Source: Allodiplogaster sudhausi (taxonomy: Eukaryota; Nematoda; Chromadorea; Rhabditida; Diplogasteridae). Taken from it: a stretch of DNA of 64,000 bases. Below are positions 60,504-64,000 of this stretch, in pieces. The notes under the pieces are model-generated. The model saw only the letters and a list, made by a program, of their open reading frames with translations. It made no database searches and was not told where the DNA came from. Position numbers and translations under genes: made by a program. How positions within the stretch are numbered: the stretch's first letter is position 1; every line of letters starts with the position of its first letter. Where the stretch lies: NCBI GenBank assembly GCA_945643635.1, contig CALZFC010000019.1:3420501-3484500 (forward strand), in the 5' to 3' direction.

Positions 60504-63500
60504 CGAGGATGGACAAGCCCAGAAGGGCAAAGGCAGTCGTCCGAAGGCGAAGAGGAGACGGTTGCCCAGGTGGACACTGCAATCTTTTTTATTTATTAAA
60601 ATTTTTTAAAGATATAATAATGACAAGGAAATAAATAAATAAATAAAGAAAAAAAGTTGTCTCTTCTTAAGCATTTTTTACCATCTCTTTCCACATCTCT
60701 CTCTCTTTTCCTCTCTCCCTCTCATTTCCCAGCTTTATTTCTCTCGTTCTCTCTCTTCCTATCCCTCTTTCTCCTTCTATTACAGGTTTTTCATTCTTCC
60801 GCCGGTCAACACCGCCCTTCCCATCATCTCGCTGCAATCGGCCACTCACCACCCCCTCGGCTACCTCGTCAACTTGGCACGCGACATCTTCAATGAGCCC
60901 GTCACCCCTTTCCGCCCCATCTGTACGTCAGCCATGAGTGGAAAGATTAGCAAATTGTAGAGGCAATTAAAGCGGAGCGCTAAATCGTAAGCCTAATTTT
61001 ATAAAAAAAAAATCTTTCGTTTGTCTCAATCTGATTGTAAATAACGATTATGAATCTTTTTTTCTTTCCCAATGAGATAGTCCAGTATTTCGAAGATTTC
61101 TCATTTAGCGAGCTGCGTGGACGGTTTGGAGATGCTGAACGACCCTCAGGCCGACAGCCTTCCCCTCTCCGCCTTCATCAACGAGAACGCCGTCGTTCTG
61201 CCCGTGGCCGTCGGCGACAACGTCGTCAGAGCATATTTTTTCTTTGCTTCGTCTCGCTCGTTTTCTCCACTTTCTGTTTCTTTTACTCATCTCTAGACGA
61301 CAAGCATTCACTGATTCAGGCGCCGCTCCAGTCGAAGGAGAAGGACGACCTCCTTGAAGAGGCTCGCCTCCTGGCTCAGTGGGCGCTGCACGCAAATGGG
61401 GACAGGGCGGTACGCAGTATACTTATTTCTCTCTCTATTTCTCTCTTTCTCTCTCTCTTTCTTTCTCTTCTCTTTCATTCCCGCGCAAATTCTCTCCATT
61501 AATTGAATTCCCCTTTACTTCCACCATCGCTTCTAACACAACTTCCTTTTCCTTTCAGTTCCGCGAGGCGACGGACGAAGAACGGGTGACCGCATACAAC
61601 TCGTTCGTCGAGGAAGAACGAGAGCGGAACCGCGCCGCCGACGGAGACGCTGCCAAGTAAATACCATTGGTGAAATAAAAACAAAAACGGAAAGAAGAAT
61701 AATCAAAATGAGGGGTGGGGATGCGAAAATGCAAATATATTATAATAGTTAGAGAAAAGCGTGAATGATGCATAAACTAAACAGGAGAAAAAATTAGGGA
61801 GAGGATTTGAAAAAGGAAACCAAGATTTATAATTGCTGACGAAAAGGGACAAGGTATGTAAATTGACCTTGAGAAAAAATACTACATCAAGAAAATCTAT
61901 GGTCAAAAGAAAATGTAAAAGATTGTGCAGGAGAAGAAAAAGCGAGAAATAAAAATTCAATGTGAAAGGAAGAAGGAGAAAATATCTTTAAAAATAATTG
62001 TTCTATTATCAACGATATTTTTAATAGCACCAGTAAACTCTTGCTTTCCCGCAGCTTCGCGACGCCCGAGGACCCCGGCTGGCCAGCGTCTCGCCGATGG
62101 CAGTCCCCGGCCGGGCTCACGCCCAAGGCAATCCGGTCAGGAAGCAGATAGCGAGAGAGGAAGAGAAAGAGAGAAAGAGAGTGAGAGAGGGAGAGAGAAG
62201 GAGACGGCTCTTATTTAGGAAGAGGAGGCTGGCCACCGTCATCGGCCGCGAGCTGTCCGAGAGCGCTGCCAAGAAGAGGAGGGAGGACGAGGAGGCGTAC
62301 CTCCTCGAGCAAGTCGGTGATGCGGTGCACCGCGCCGGTGCCTACGAGCGCCTCAAGAAGATCCGCGAGCTCGCTGCTCGGTAAGCACCCTCCTCCTTTC
62401 TTGCAAGGAACATCGTGGCGGGAACCGTAAAATTTAAAATATTTAGCTAGAAAATTATTCTTCTATTAGCGCTGGTGTGAGAAGGGAAGGGGAAAAAGAA
62501 GGCGAGACAAAGAGAGAGCAAGAGAGGACGGCATAGAAAAGAAATAGGTTGAATTCGTAGAATTAATAAAAAAACATTAAGCAAAGATACAAATATGTTC
62601 AAGTATATAGAATAAATAAATTTGTAATAAATATGAATGTTAAACTTTGCCTTTTTCGGTTGTAGGCGGGGAATAAAACCCACTGTTGAGAGCATATATG
62701 GTACGAAAACCATACCATAACTGTTTTTCATTTCAAATTAGGAGTGGTTAGGGTTCTAGGAGGACGACTTCAAAGGGAGGGGCTGTATGGACGAGTTCTC
62801 TGCTTGTAGGGGTAACCTGAACGGCAGCCTCCTTCCTCCGCTCGCCGTCACTACCGTGCCGCGTAGCATCAAGGCGCCCACTCCCGTTCCCGTGCTCCCT
62901 GCTGCCGCGCCGGTGCGCGTCATGCCCCCGCGACGTGCTGCCAGGCGAGTCCAGCAGCAGCAGCCGGTGCCCGCGCCCACCCCGCCTCCGCCGCCTCCTC
63001 GCAAGCTCCACGTGCCCCTCGCATCGGCCCGCGGCCACTCTTCCGTCCACCTCCGCCAGCTCGTCAGTTGCCGTCTCAATATTCATGATTATTTTCAGGT
63101 CTTAAAGCTCACTTAACATTTATTTCATCTTCACTGGAACATTATTTGCATCCGATTGATTGCAAGTCAAACAATTCTACAATTCTTCAAATGAAAAAAT
63201 AATTCATTTCAATTGGAATAAAAAATTGCTACAGTCATGCTGCTAGAAGAATACGAAAAGAACAGAACAGGGGAGATAGCCAAATGGTATGCAGACATCT
63301 TTACAAAAAAGGAAAGCAAAAGGCCTCGTCGCCCAGAAGTAGGAAGAAAATACGAATAGTTACTAATATTTTTACTAATATTTATAGTAATAGGATAAAA
63401 ATGAAGCCTTTATTTTTAAGAAGTCGAAAGACGAGGCCCTCGTCCTTCTCATGGCGCGAGCGATGGTCGTCCAGCCACACATGGCGCTCGGCGCCAAGGA

Positions 63501-63931
63501 CACGGTCGTCGACAAGCTCCTCGCTGCCCACCAGCTCCTCCACGACTACCGCCAGGATGTCGAGGCCCTGGTCACCAAGGCTGGCGACCACGTGAGGGTT
63601 GGTGACCAGTTGTCTCTCTCTCTTCTTCATCCAATTTTTCTCACTTTCTGTTCTCGTGCCTCCCTCACAGCCGGCTCACCGTCGGCTATAAGTTCGAAAA
63701 GTGAAAAAAACAAAATATATAAACGAATTGCAGGCGGCTGACCTGAACGTCCTATCCCAGCCGCCGCTTCCCAGGAAGCAAGAGACGGTGGAGACAGGCC
63801 GCTCCGGGCGCGCGTTCATTCGCCAGCTCCTTCGCACGCAGGAGACGGCCGAGCTCGTGGCCGCGTCCCTCCTCGTCCTCGAGGAGCTGCTCGACAGGCC
63901 TTTCCCCTTCACTCTGCGACCGCAGTATTAA
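60504..63931 (+). CDS. Unrecognised multi-exon module B and 3' end of the exon-array gene
   Basis: Exons: 60504-60569, 60786-60922, 61109-61224, 61320-61409, 61559-61656, 62055-62135, 62219-62380, 62810-63062, 63424-63591, 63734-63931. All join in one frame to a TAA at 63929-63931, about 400 residues. The first six repeat module A (FILPPVNTALP, PVTPFRPI, NAVVLPVAVG, and the exon after the TTTTTAATAGCAC intron word). The remaining four are unique: a charged helical exon (ELSESAAKKRREDEEAYLLEQ), a Pro/Arg/Gln-rich exon with QQQQ and PPPPPP, and two Leu-rich helical exons (VVDKLLAAHQLLHDYRQDV; AELVAASLLVLEELLDRPF). The family is not recognised. The C-terminal exons look alpha-helical and could mediate protein-protein contact, but this is inference. 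Confidence 0.55.
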
Positions 63932-64000
63932 AGGGGTTAGTATCGGAACATTCAAACATTTCATTTTTAACGAAAATTATATTCGCATATAGACAAACAC

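Noticed and set aside
1..64000. CRISPR arrays, bacterial operons or phage-type systems
   Set aside because: The window is clearly eukaryotic with spliced genes; no regularly spaced identical repeats with unique spacers are present.

Overview
The window is animal nuclear DNA from an invertebrate. Coding sequence is broken into many short, GC-rich exons separated by AT-rich introns, most of about 50 to 300 bases and a few of several kilobases. Recognisable genes are metazoan families: an IRF2BP-type transcriptional regulator, a cytosolic sulfotransferase, secreted acid-sphingomyelinase-like phosphodiesterases, an amidinotransferase remnant and a proteasome Rpn5 (PSMD12) segment. Long (CT)n/(GA)n tracts are scattered over most of the window. 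An ecdysozoan such as a mite or another small arthropod seems plausible, but the sequence alone does not settle the phylum.

Layout. 1-3436: CT-rich microsatellite DNA without a convincing gene. 3437-11394 (+): IRF2BP homologue in ten exons. 13254-14823 (-): predicted small multi-pass membrane protein, with a decayed tandem copy at about 15575-15910. 15930-24772: mostly non-coding, rich in CT/GA tracts. 24773-36336 (+): a 14-exon sulfotransferase gene with long extra N- and C-terminal regions. Its introns hold a 1.6 kb Tc1/mariner-like foldback element and a 228 bp TA-flanked MITE. 36337-42026: non-coding DNA with G/C-run repeats, a second foldback structure and a 144 bp hAT-type MITE with a perfect 8 bp target duplication. 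42027-45094 and 47953-50970 (-): two tandem SMPDL3/acid-sphingomyelinase-like genes with the same intron positions but different C-termini, with a relic of a further 3' end at 45765-46055. 53640-54205 (-): truncated amidinotransferase-family fragment. 55086-63931 (+): a chain of about 29 exons. It starts with repeated 36-residue exons ending in a PPPGFE motif, passes through a segment clearly related to proteasome subunit Rpn5, and continues into two tandem copies of an unrecognised multi-exon module.

The genes do not form a pathway or operon. The common themes are local tandem duplication with decay of some copies (membrane protein, phosphodiesterase, exon-array gene) and insertion of small DNA-transposon derivatives into introns. 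All exon models were built by hand from splice sites, reading phase and family similarity. Several junctions lack a canonical site and are marked as such.
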